A stretch of DNA of 39,830 nucleotides, from IMG/VR virus record IMGVR_UViG_3300024520_000023, positions 1-39,830 of that record, one strand, 5' to 3'. Below are positions 33,691-39,830 of the stretch, piece after piece (positions within the stretch are counted from its first letter, which is position 1; every line of letters begins with the position of its first letter). The stretch is from a virus. The position numbers and the translations under genes are program-made. Under the pieces are notes generated by a model. The model did no database searches, was not told the DNA's origin, and worked only from the letters and a program-made list of their open reading frames with translations.

Positions 33691-35003
33691 TGGCCGGTAA
33701 CGCACTGCAACCCGACACGTCAATTATCACCAATTTCGCGAACAGCTTCGTGAAGGACAGCAACAACGCCCTTGCCCGTCACCGGACGGATAAAGCGATT
33801 CAGACCAAGCGCAACGCATTGCGAGCCCTGCACGGCGGCGACGAGGCCACGGCGCTTAGTCTCGCCCCGGAGACGGTCGGGCCATTCCAGGCACAGCAGC
33901 AGGCACGAACGACAGGGGAGCTAACTCAGCGCAAGCTCCGCCGGGAAGAGTCGGCCGCCATGGTCAAGGCCATGCTGCGTGAGATTGGCGGTGTGCTTGC
34001 CCTCCCGCCCGATGCACAGTCAGATGGTTACAGGCAAGGCCTTGTGCGGCTTCGGCAACAGTTCGGGCCGGAGATGCTGGAGGGGATTGCTCAGGAGTTC
34101 CCTGGCATCGATGCGCTGACAAATAGCAAGATCCAGCTTTCCCAGGCAGCGACTATTGACGGCGCCTTTAAGGGCAAGGGCCTGCCGGCTCAATTGCTGA
34201 ACGCGCTGCTGGACCCGAACGCCGATGTGAATTCGCCGAAATACGAGGCTGCGTTTAACCGGGTTGCCGAGCCAAAAGTTACGTTTGATCCGGCCACTGG
34301 CTTCTCCACATTGAGAACGCCAGATATGACGGCGTTCCGCCGGCCTGGCGGCGGCGGCATGGGATCTGCGGCCACGGTTGAACAGATCAACACGGGCACG
34401 ACCAAGTTGACAGATGCCCAAAGCAAGGCTGCCGGATTTTATGACCGACTGATTGCGGCTGATGAGACGCTAATGGAATTTGAAGGCGCAGGTACTAACC
34501 TCGGCGCCCGCGTGCTCGAAAGGTTGCCAGGCGGGAACCTGTTCCAAGCGACTGAATTCCAGCAATTCGAGCGAGCGAGGCGCGATTTCGTGAACGCCGT
34601 GCTGCGGCGGGAATCGGGCGCGGTGATCAACCCGGAAGAATTCACGAACGCGGAAAAGCAGTATTTCCCGCAACCGGGCGATAAGCCGGCCGTGATCAAG
34701 AAGAAGCGTCAAGCCAGAAGACGAGCTGTCGCTAATATGCGTCGTGAGGCCGGGCCTGGGTTTAAGCCCTCACCGGCGCCTGCCCCGCAAGTAGCGCCGC
34801 CGGCAGAGCGTCCACCGGGACCTAAGCCCGGCGACGTCATCCCACAATTGTCGGCCGAGAGCATCGGCAGGATGAGCGTTGACGACCTGTCCGCCCTGCC
34901 GCCGATCAGTACCTTGTCGCCGGACCAGAGGCGGGCGGTCCTGAACCGGGTCGAGGCATTGGAGCGTGAACGCGCCCGCCAGAGCCAGCAAGGGGCACGC
35001 TGA
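33690..35003 (+). CDS. Second ejection protein
   Basis: 437 residues. Basic and helical; the block DRLIAADETLMEFEGAGTNL, RVLERLPGGNLFQATEFQQF, ERARRDFVNAVLRRESGAVI, EEFTNAEKQYFPQPGDKPAV is a well-known phage conserved region of internal virion proteins. A Pro-rich stretch leads to the C-terminal SVDDLSALPPISTLSPDQRR. It shares its last base with the start of the next gene (TGATG). It probably forms part of the trans-envelope ejection tube along with its neighbours. Confidence 0.85.
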   Translation: MAGNALQPDTSIITNFANSFVKDSNNALARHRTDKAIQTKRNALRALHGGDEATALSLAPETVGPFQAQQQARTTGELTQRKLRREESAAMVKAMLREIGGVLALPPDAQSDGYRQGLVRLRQQFGPEMLEGIAQEFPGIDALTNSKIQLSQAATIDGAFKGKGLPAQLLNALLDPNADVNSPKYEAAFNRVAEPKVTFDPATGFSTLRTPDMTAFRRPGGGGMGSAATVEQINTGTTKLTDAQSKAAGFYDRLIAADETLMEFEGAGTNLGARVLERLPGGNLFQATEFQQFERARRDFVNAVLRRESGAVINPEEFTNAEKQYFPQPGDKPAVIKKKRQARRRAVANMRREAGPGFKPSPAPAPQVAPPAERPPGPKPGDVIPQLSAESIGRMSVDDLSALPPISTLSPDQRRAVLNRVEALERERARQSQQGAR

Positions 35004-37168
35004 TGGATGACGCGGAACTCCAGAGCCGGGTTGACGATCTTGCGCTACAGGGCCGCATCGATCGGCTGCGCCAACCCAAGACCGCACTGGATCGGATCGG
35101 CGGGTTCGTGTCGCGCAATGCCGGTGCCGTCGCCGACTTCGCCGAAGACGTCGTGACCGGCGAGAAACGCCGCAACGAAGACCTGCCCGATTTCGCGTTC
35201 TCGAAGTTCGATACCTTGGTCGGGGGCAAGGGGCAGCCGAGTGCCAAGATGGCGTTGGCCCGTACCGATCTGGGCAAGCTCGCCATCTTGCGTGACATGA
35301 AGGGCGAGGTTCCGGCCCGGCTGGACGATTTCGGCAATGTGATCGTTCGGCAGGACGATCAGGAATTCTTTCTCAACCGCCCCGGCGCAAGCCCGCAGGA
35401 CGTGCCCGACGTGGTTACGGCGATGGCGTTCGAGGTGCCGCTGGCGATGCGCGGCGGCCGTGCCATGTCCGGCTTGGGACACGCGGGCCGTGCCATTGGT
35501 ACCGGTATCGGCGTGGCGGGCGGCAGCGTGGCTCAGGACGCCCTTGCGCAAGTGGCGGGCTCGACCGAGGACATCGATCTACAGCACGCCATGGTCGCGG
35601 GTGCCCTGGGCGCTAGTTTCGAATTCGCCGCGCCGTTCGTTGTTCCGTTCTTCCGCCGGTTGTTCCGCAATCGCCGGTTCTATGATCGCGCGGCTGGTGG
35701 TTTGACCGACGACGGCACGGCGGCCTTGAGGCGTGCCGGCATCGATCCCGAGAACGTGACCGACGATTTCGTGCGGCGGTTCGAACAAGCGGCGAAGGAC
35801 GCGGTAGACCCGAAGGACATCGCGACCACCGCGCGCATGGTCGAGGCCGACGATTTCGGTGTGCGGCTGTCTCGCGGCGATGCGAGCCGCGACGTGGTGC
35901 AGCAGGGCCGCGAAGACTTGATGTTGAAGGGCGCGCAGGGTGGTGATTCCGCCAAGAACATCATGCGCGGTTTCAGGGAAAGCCAGGCCGACGACATCCT
36001 GACGGCCCGTGGGCGCGTCCAGGGCGAGCTAGGAGGCGGTCAGGTGTCCGAGCCCTTCCAGGGCACCCGTGCCGTGCAGGATCGACTCCTGGAGTCCTCC
36101 CAGGCCGCCCGTCGCGGTATCCGGGAAGGGTTTGACGACGCGCGGTCCCGCAACGCCTCGGTGGCGGTTGAGGGCGTCAAGGATCTCGCCCGTTCGGTTC
36201 GCGAAGGGTTCCGGGGTTTCAACCCGGCGACCGCGCCCAGCGCCGGGGCGATGGTCAAACAGCTATCGACGCTGGAGCGCCGGTTCCCGGGCAAGGTCTC
36301 CAAGGTCTCCGTCCGCGCCCTGGAGGACTGGCGGCAACAGGTCTCGGCGCTGTCGCGTTCGAACAACTCGGTGGAGCGAGGCGCGGCCGGCGATCTCTTA
36401 CGGTCCTATGACGATTTCATGACCACCAAGCTCGACGATGCCCTGATCAGCGGTGATGCCGGTGCGCTCGATGCGTTCCGATCCGCCCGACGCCTGCGGT
36501 TTCAATTCCGACAGAAATTCGAGGGCAACAAGATCGTCGAGGGGCTGATCGAAACCGTCGATGAGGGCGGCGAGGCATTTCTCAAGCTGGAGCCGTCCGA
36601 AGCGACCAATGTGTTGTTCGGCGCATCGAGGTTCGGCAAGAAGGGATCGACCGCCGCCGCCCGGCGCATCAAGAACGTCTTGGGCGAGAGCAGCCCCGAG
36701 TTCGGCGCCATTCGCGAAGAGGCGTTCCTGCGGCTGTTCCCGGATGGGCGCAACGCGATCGGCAAGTTCCCAGGCAACTTCGATCGGGCCATCAAGGATT
36801 CGCCCGAGCTGATGCGGGTGTTCTTCGGTCCCGATGAGATCCGCCAGATCGCGCGGTTCCGCAACGTGGTCCACAACGCCACCGGCCGCGTCGAGGGTGC
36901 GATCAACCGCTCGGGCACGGCCATTGCCGGTTCGCGCTTGGTCCAGGATCTGTTCGGGCTCAACCCGCGCACCGCCGCCGCATTCATCGCCCGGTTGCTG
37001 CCCGTCGTGGTAGGGGATGCCTCGGGCGCCGCGCGGGCGGTCAGCGCCACACGGGCGGTGATCCCCAAGGCTACCGGGCCGGCCGGTCTGGTCGGTGGCG
37101 TGGGTGCGGTCGGCGGTAATGCGCTCTTGGGGGCGCTCCCGGAGGAAGCCCCTTCCGGTCGTCGTTGA
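35003..37168 (+). CDS. Large ejection protein (gp16-like position)
   Basis: 721 residues. It opens with a charged coil, MDDAELQSRVDDLALQGRID then RLRQPKTALDRIG, which recurs in the early lipoprotein encoded at 5147-5560. A membrane-active looking region follows (GHAGRAIGTGIGVAGGSVAQ, FEFAAPFVVPFFRRLF), then long helices and an Ala/Gly-rich C-terminus. Position after two other ejection genes and size fit the third, P22 gp16-type protein, which gates DNA entry at the inner membrane. Sequence similarity to gp16 itself cannot be judged by eye. Confidence 0.8.
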   Translation: MDDAELQSRVDDLALQGRIDRLRQPKTALDRIGGFVSRNAGAVADFAEDVVTGEKRRNEDLPDFAFSKFDTLVGGKGQPSAKMALARTDLGKLAILRDMKGEVPARLDDFGNVIVRQDDQEFFLNRPGASPQDVPDVVTAMAFEVPLAMRGGRAMSGLGHAGRAIGTGIGVAGGSVAQDALAQVAGSTEDIDLQHAMVAGALGASFEFAAPFVVPFFRRLFRNRRFYDRAAGGLTDDGTAALRRAGIDPENVTDDFVRRFEQAAKDAVDPKDIATTARMVEADDFGVRLSRGDASRDVVQQGREDLMLKGAQGGDSAKNIMRGFRESQADDILTARGRVQGELGGGQVSEPFQGTRAVQDRLLESSQAARRGIREGFDDARSRNASVAVEGVKDLARSVREGFRGFNPATAPSAGAMVKQLSTLERRFPGKVSKVSVRALEDWRQQVSALSRSNNSVERGAAGDLLRSYDDFMTTKLDDALISGDAGALDAFRSARRLRFQFRQKFEGNKIVEGLIETVDEGGEAFLKLEPSEATNVLFGASRFGKKGSTAAARRIKNVLGESSPEFGAIREEAFLRLFPDGRNAIGKFPGNFDRAIKDSPELMRVFFGPDEIRQIARFRNVVHNATGRVEGAINRSGTAIAGSRLVQDLFGLNPRTAAAFIARLLPVVVGDASGAARAVSATRAVIPKATGPAGLVGGVGAVGGNALLGALPEEAPSGRR
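35031..35083. repeat. 53-bp inverted repeat partner inside ejection-protein gene
   Basis: Partner of 5081-5133, in opposite orientation, 52 of 53 bases the same. It encodes DDLALQGRIDRLRQPKT near the N-terminus of the large ejection protein. Recombination between the two would invert either half of the circular map. Confidence 0.9.
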
Positions 37169-37431
37169 TGAAGATCAACCATGCGCTCTTTTGTTGGCCC
37201 GTCGTTCTGGCGGGCTTTTTCATGTTCGGCTGCACGGCCACTGCCCCTGTCCCGCCCCCAGCGGACGCCTGGATGTTCGTCATGGTGGTAAGGCAGGGAA
37301 CGCTGCCTCCGCACTACTTCGCCACCCAGGCGGCGTGCGAGGACGCCAGGGCGGCTGTCCTGGAATACATACCGGCGATGGACGTGGCGGGCAGTTGGTG
37401 CTTGCCGTTGCGCATAGGGATGACGGCGTGA
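37168..37431 (+). CDS. Small lipoprotein of the lysis region
   Basis: 87 residues. MKINHALFCWPVVLAGFFMF then GC gives a lipoprotein signal with lipobox FMFGC (Cys22). The mature part is short, with two more cysteines (AACEDARAAV, GSWCLPLRIG) that may form a disulfide in the periplasm. It opens the lysis cassette directly after the ejection genes. Possible roles are an outer spanin or lysis accessory, but a separate Rz1-type gene is present at 38381. Confidence 0.7.
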   Translation: MKINHALFCWPVVLAGFFMFGCTATAPVPPPADAWMFVMVVRQGTLPPHYFATQAACEDARAAVLEYIPAMDVAGSWCLPLRIGMTA

Positions 37432-37754
37432 GCAAAACGATGATCCAGATCAGGGGATTCCTCATCATGGTAACGGCGGTTGCAACGGCTGTTGTCGCGA
37501 TCAGCGCGGCGGCTGTCTTCGTGGGCGACATGCTGCCCTACGCGAAGCAATCCGAATTCAAGACCTTGACCAGCAAGGTGGCCGAGCTCGATGTCCGCGG
37601 GCTGACATTCCACCTCGAATCCATGGTGCGGCAGCTCTACGCGGCCCGCCAGGCATGCAAGGGGGGCGATGATCATGGCTGCGACTTCGCCCGTGATATG
37701 GAGAAACAGATAGAGGCGGCGCGGGTCAAGCTGCGCCAAGCCAGGGGATTTTAG
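37428..37754 (+). CDS. Membrane-anchored coiled-coil protein of the lysis region
   Basis: 108 residues from the GTG at 37428 (GTGA overlap). An N-terminal membrane segment (GFLIMVTAVATAVVAISAAA) is followed by a periplasmic helical region (QSEFKTLTSKVAELDVRGLT, MEKQIEAARVKLRQ) with two Cys (QACKGGDDHGC). The layout suits an inner spanin or a pinholin-like accessory. No direct family assignment. Confidence 0.65.
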   Translation: MSKTMIQIRGFLIMVTAVATAVVAISAAAVFVGDMLPYAKQSEFKTLTSKVAELDVRGLTFHLESMVRQLYAARQACKGGDDHGCDFARDMEKQIEAARVKLRQARGF

Positions 37755-37757
37755 ATC

Positions 37758-38183
37758 GTGCGAACCCGTCTGCCACGCGCGCTCGTCACCCAGGTCAAGC
37801 GTCATGAAGGCTACCGGCGCCAGGTGTACACGGACACCGCCGGCGTCGAGACCATCGGCTACGGCCTCAACCTGCGGCACAGGGGCCTCACCGAGAAGCA
37901 GGCCTCAGTCCTGCTAAGCGATCATCTCGTCGAAGTGTGGGACGCCCTGGCCGACCGGCTGAACTGGTTCGAGAACCTGAACCCGGTCCGGCAGTCCGCG
38001 CTCGTGGAAATGGCGTTCAACCTCGGCATCGGCGGGCTGATGAAGTTCAAGCGGATGCTCAGGGCTATGGCGTACTGCGATTGGGATAGGGCCTCGGCCC
38101 AGGCCCTGGACAGCAAGTGGGCGCAACAGGTCGGGGCGCGGGCCGAGACCATCGCTCGTCAGATCAAAACCGGAGAAACGTGA
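37758..38183 (+). CDS. T4-type lysozyme endolysin (GH24)
   Basis: 141 residues from the GTG at 37758. The catalytic triad fits T4 lysozyme spacing exactly: Glu17 (KRHEGYRR), Asp26 (VYTDTAGV), Thr32 (ETIGYG). VRQSALVEMAFNLGIGGLMK and FKRMLRAM are the C-lobe signature. No signal peptide or SAR segment is present, so it needs a holin to reach the cell wall. Length is typical for the compact forms. Confidence 0.93.
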   Translation: MRTRLPRALVTQVKRHEGYRRQVYTDTAGVETIGYGLNLRHRGLTEKQASVLLSDHLVEVWDALADRLNWFENLNPVRQSALVEMAFNLGIGGLMKFKRMLRAMAYCDWDRASAQALDSKWAQQVGARAETIARQIKTGET

Positions 38184-38184
38184 A

Positions 38185-38367
38185 ATGGAAAACTTTGATC
38201 TAGCCAATATCGGCATCTGGGCAGCCGCCCTTATTGCCGTCGCAAGTGCGGTTCAGACGGTAATCCCGTCCGTGTCCGACAATCCGATATTCAACTTCGT
38301 GACCAAGGCCTTGAACATGCTGGCGCTGAACTTTGGGGCAGCCCGGAATCTTGATGACCCCAAATAG
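38185..38367 (+). CDS. Small membrane protein, holin candidate
   Basis: 60 residues. IGIWAAALIAVASAVQTVIP is one clear membrane span, and FNFVTKALNMLALNFGAARN a weaker second amphipathic or membrane stretch. It follows the lysozyme by one base and has GGAGAAAC upstream. Similar 60-residue proteins beside endolysins in alphaproteobacterial phages are taken as holins. No charged C-terminal cluster typical of class I holins is seen. Confidence 0.65.
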   Translation: MENFDLANIGIWAAALIAVASAVQTVIPSVSDNPIFNFVTKALNMLALNFGAARNLDDPK

Positions 38368-38571
38368 TTGAGCGTGCTCGGTGCGATCCGCGCGCTCGTC
38401 GGGCTTGCCTCCGCACTTACCCAATGGGCTTCTCAGCGTCAGCTCATCGAGGCGGGCGAGGCGAAGGCGACAATGGCGGGCCTGCGCGCGGCGTCTGACG
38501 CTGTTGGTCGCGCTCGTGCTGCTCGTCGTACTGCTGTCGAGCTGCCAGACGACAAGCACCGGCGGGACTGA
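38368..38571 (+). CDS. Rz-like spanin partner (67 aa)
   Basis: Starts at a TTG at 38368 straight after the holin stop, or possibly the GTG two codons on. SVLGAIRALVGLASALTQWA, SQRQLIEAGEAKATMAGLRA, and a basic end (DDKHRRD). The frame resembles the short W..QRQLIEAGEAKA proteins that overlap Rz1-like genes in related phages. The membrane segment is weak (LGAIRALVGLASALTQWA), so it is an unusual inner spanin. The Rz1-like frame begins inside it. Confidence 0.65.
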   Translation: MSVLGAIRALVGLASALTQWASQRQLIEAGEAKATMAGLRAASDAVGRARAARRTAVELPDDKHRRD

Positions 38572-38680
38572 GGTGGCCTGTCAGGCGTTCGAGCCGATCA
38601 CCTATTCGTCCCGAGACACCGCGGAAACGCGCCGGCAGATCGTCGGGCATAACGCGGCGTTCGACGCGCTGTGTCCGTGA
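38381..38680 (+). CDS. Rz1-like outer-membrane lipoprotein spanin
   Basis: Nested in a different frame over the previous gene. The hydrophobic stretch LTLLVALVLLVVLLSSC has the lipobox LSSC, and the mature part TEVACQAFEPITYSSRDTAE, TRRQIVGHNAAFDALC is a widely conserved phage motif (AFEPI..S..DT..T..QI..HN). The true start is uncertain: the GTG at 38381 adds an Arg-rich leader, while in-frame TTG/GTG codons just before the hydrophobic part would make a normal signal. It disrupts the outer membrane in the last step of lysis. Confidence 0.8.
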   Translation: MRSARSSGLPPHLPNGLLSVSSSRRARRRRQWRACARRLTLLVALVLLVVLLSSCQTTSTGGTEVACQAFEPITYSSRDTAETRRQIVGHNAAFDALCP

Positions 38681-38705
38681 CGGCAAGCTGCTCGTTCGAA
38701 GGCAG

Positions 38706-38724
38706 TTTGGTACGGTGCACCAAA
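38706..38724. terminator. Short hairpin between convergent genes
   Basis: TTTGGT (38706-38711) pairs with ACCAAA (38719-38724) around ACGGTGC. It lies in the 53-base gap between the ends of the two transcription units and its T/A ends could act as U-runs in both directions. The stem is weak, so termination strength is doubtful. Confidence 0.4.
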
Positions 38725-38733
38725 TATCACTCA

Positions 38734-38904
38734 TCATCTGGTTCCCGTCGCGACTTTTATATATACAACGGCTCCCATCACATTTGCTGCCTGTTGGGAC
38801 CCTTTAGCGCACTCAATACAGTATGCATTATGTGATGATGGGCTTGGCCAATAGATAGTAATCATGGCTGGTGCATCACATCTATCGATTGTGCACTTGA
38901 TCAC
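38734..38904 (-). CDS. Small zinc-ribbon-like protein (56 aa), last early gene
   Basis: Starts at the GTG at 38904, overlapping the previous stop as GTGA, with GGGAGA seven bases upstream; the longer frame to 39045 ignores this. It reads IKCTIDRCDAPAMITIYWPS then NAYCIECAKGSQQAANVMGA. Two pairs, CTIDRC and CIEC, can hold one zinc. It resembles in design the 68-aa protein at 370-576. It ends the leftward unit. Function unknown. Confidence 0.7.
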   Translation of the reverse strand: MIKCTIDRCDAPAMITIYWPSPSSHNAYCIECAKGSQQAANVMGAVVYIKVATGTR

Positions 38905-39266
38905 CTTGGGTCTCCCTTCATCACGGCGATACAGCGGGCGAGGGCTTCGGTCTGGGCCCAGACGCATTCCTCGCCTTGCCGGGCCATCCATCGCCGAGGC
39001 GTGCTGGCAAGATATTGCTTGCCCACTGTCTCGATATTCGCCCACGGCATTGCCTTCGGGATGTCGTCGAGCAGGCAGGTTGGGTTGGGATATTCAAACC
39101 AATTGTACTTCTTCCCGTCCGGCGCCTTCCATCTGGAACCCCGACGCTTATTCACGATCTTCCACCCCGCCCACAGCAGCACTTCATCCGATAGCGCTCG
39201 TGAGCCCTCGTCAGCCTCTTCCAGCCGGCGGATCAGGTCGGCGGCGGGGGTCAGGTCATCGCTCAT
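38901..39266 (-). CDS. Phage ABA-sandwich-like protein (121 aa)
   Basis: Begins at the ATG at 39266 (MSDDLTPAADLIRRLEEADE), overlapping the prior stop as ATGA. The start A.DLIRRLE.A.EGSR.L..E, the middle NWFEYPNPTCLLDDIPKAM, and the end ARQGEECVWAQTEALARCIA follow the phage ABA-sandwich domain plan: rank of small early proteins with a Y...P.....D.A........ core and a cysteine-bearing C-terminal helix. The role of the family is unknown. Confidence 0.65.
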   Translation of the reverse strand: MSDDLTPAADLIRRLEEADEGSRALSDEVLLWAGWKIVNKRRGSRWKAPDGKKYNWFEYPNPTCLLDDIPKAMPWANIETVGKQYLASTPRRWMARQGEECVWAQTEALARCIAVMKGDPR

Positions 39267-39451
39267 GGCGTCTTCACATCCGGGCGGTTCCAATTGGTGC
39301 GCAAAAGAACCGGATACACCTTGTGCATTCGTTGCAGCAGCCTATCGATTGTGTTTGCCGTGATGGCGAGGCCGGGCTCACCGGACGCGACCCATTGATC
39401 CGCCTCGCAGTCATATGTAAACGTGACGTGGAATTGAGGTGTGTCGCTCAT
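39263..39451 (-). CDS. DUF1902/HicB-like small protein
   Basis: 62 residues from the ATG at 39451, which has the repeated start block. SDTPQFHVTFTYDCEADQWV, ASGEPGLAITANTIDRLLQR and MHKVYPVLL fit the HicB/DUF1902 half-barrel: a strand, D.E...WVA....PGL...A.T...L.... . HicB-type antitoxins carry extra DNA-binding parts, absent here, and no toxin lies next to it. Probably a stand-alone small early protein. Confidence 0.65.
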   Translation of the reverse strand: MSDTPQFHVTFTYDCEADQWVASGEPGLAITANTIDRLLQRMHKVYPVLLRTNWNRPDVKTP

Positions 39452-39470
39452 CCCTGCGGTTCCTTCTGTG
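39444..39470 (-). promoter_or_regulatory. Repeated translation-initiation block, copy 2
   Basis: This is the second copy of the start-signal block at 183-209, with 26 of 27 bases the same. It carries AAGGAA and a GCAGGG just before the ATG at 39451. Together the copies suggest a gene inserted or duplicated along with its ribosome binding site. Confidence 0.7.
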
Positions 39471-39491
39471 CTTCGAGGGCGGGGGTCATGG

Positions 39492-39830
39492 CTAGTCACC
39501 GTCACGACGGTAATAGGGGTGTCCGGTCCGTTGTCGGACCCTCGACGGCCCCGCAGAAATTTTGGCGACGACTTGGTCTAAGAACAGTTTCATCATTTCT
39601 GTTCCGAAATTGTGGTTCACCGGCACCCGCTCCACATGACATTTATGTGGCTCAGGGTCATGAGCGTTTCTTTTGCGTGCGTCACCAACCACATCCATAT
39701 AGAGCCCGCGCGCGTTATCTTCGCTGTCGGCTATGGCGCAAATCAAAGGCCCGTCGCCGCTATCCATGAACACCAGCCACAACGGATAATGGCCTCCACT
39801 TTCATGCTCATGCGGGGTAACTATCGCCTC
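39492..39830 (-). CDS. Hypothetical protein crossing the circle join (right-end copy, 5'-truncated)
   Basis: This is the same gene as the one starting at 190 on the left. The window holds codons 22-133 here because 39704-39830 repeats 1-127. The central part reads WLVFMDSGDGPLICAIADSE, and the C-terminus is basic (RQRTGHPYYRRDGD) before a TAG at 39492-39494. The TTG that can serve as a start at 39782 is internal and should not be used. The next gene down starts at 39451, 40 bases after this stop, with its own ribosome binding site. Confidence 0.8.
   Translation of the reverse strand, partial: EAIVTPHEHESGGHYPLWLVFMDSGDGPLICAIADSEDNARGLYMDVVGDARKRNAHDPEPHKCHVERVPVNHNFGTEMMKLFLDQVVAKISAGPSRVRQRTGHPYYRRDGD
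39704..39830. repeat. 127-bp terminal direct repeat, right copy
   Basis: This is the exact second copy of bases 1-127. Joining 39703 to 1 restores the reading frame of a 133-residue minus-strand gene. No inverted repeats or transposon-like ends flank it. Confidence 0.95.

Noticed and set aside
38444-38737. 97-residue minus-strand frame starting ATGATGAGTGAT with an ATGA overlap
   Set aside because: The start looks coupled, but the body is antisense to the well-supported Rz1-like gene and its composition is that of a shadow.
1-39830. Integrated prophage
   Set aside because: No integrase, no attachment-site pair and no host genes are present, and the ends overlap as a circle.

Overview
This window reads as one complete, circular tailed-phage genome of about 39.7 kb. 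The last 127 bases (39704-39830) repeat the first 127 exactly, and a gene runs in frame across the join. The virion genes are those of a P22-like podovirus: small and large terminase, P22-type portal, scaffold, P22 coat-like capsid, gp4-like and gp10-like tail-hub proteins, and three ejection proteins. Base composition is GC-rich (around 60% by eye). A GcrA-type cell-cycle regulator, a factor family tied to Alphaproteobacteria, points to an alphaproteobacterial host. I see no integrase, DNA polymerase, helicase, large CI-type repressor, tRNA of normal form or CRISPR array.

There are two divergent transcription units. Both start from the intergenic control region 5561-5679, which holds two back-to-back promoters and three inverted repeats. 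The minus-strand unit runs from 5560 down through position 1, across the circle join, to 38734. It carries about 19 small, mostly overlapping early genes: a lipoprotein, an Ala-rich protein, DUF551, two HNH/zinc proteins, a Gp157-family protein, an SSB-like protein and a DUF1367-like protein. The plus-strand unit runs from 5680 to 38680 and meets the minus unit tail-to-tail at a short hairpin.

The plus unit begins with a small HTH regulator whose mRNA looks leaderless. Next comes a DNA-modification block (5894-10399): a beta-class amino-methyltransferase, an AT-richer ParB/unknown/PAPS-reductase cassette, a VRR-NUC nuclease and a small C5-cytosine methyltransferase. A GcrA-like regulator follows, then small genes, a frameshifted gene, a structured gap, a DUF1376 replication protein, and short conserved phage genes leading to an AlpA-like HTH protein. 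Between 13.4 and 14.4 kb sits what looks like the late-gene switch: a tandem array of small GNRNA/GNRA-loop RNA hairpins, a possible Q-position gene, a TTGACA promoter over a perfect inverted repeat, and an intrinsic terminator before the virion genes.

From 14.4 kb on are fibre and structural genes, packaging, portal, scaffold, coat, head fibre, two GT-A glycosyltransferases (one fused to a methyltransferase-like domain), tail hub, receptor-binding candidates, ejection proteins, and a lysis cassette with lipoprotein, lysozyme, small membrane protein and nested spanin-like genes.

The most unusual feature is the first early gene (5147-5560). It encodes a lipoprotein whose coiled region repeats the N-terminus of the virion ejection protein made from 35003, and it also contains a perfect 40-bp antisense copy of part of a glycosyltransferase gene. 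An early lipoprotein that resembles part of the ejection machine suggests a superinfection-exclusion factor built from the phage's own virion genes. That function is inference.
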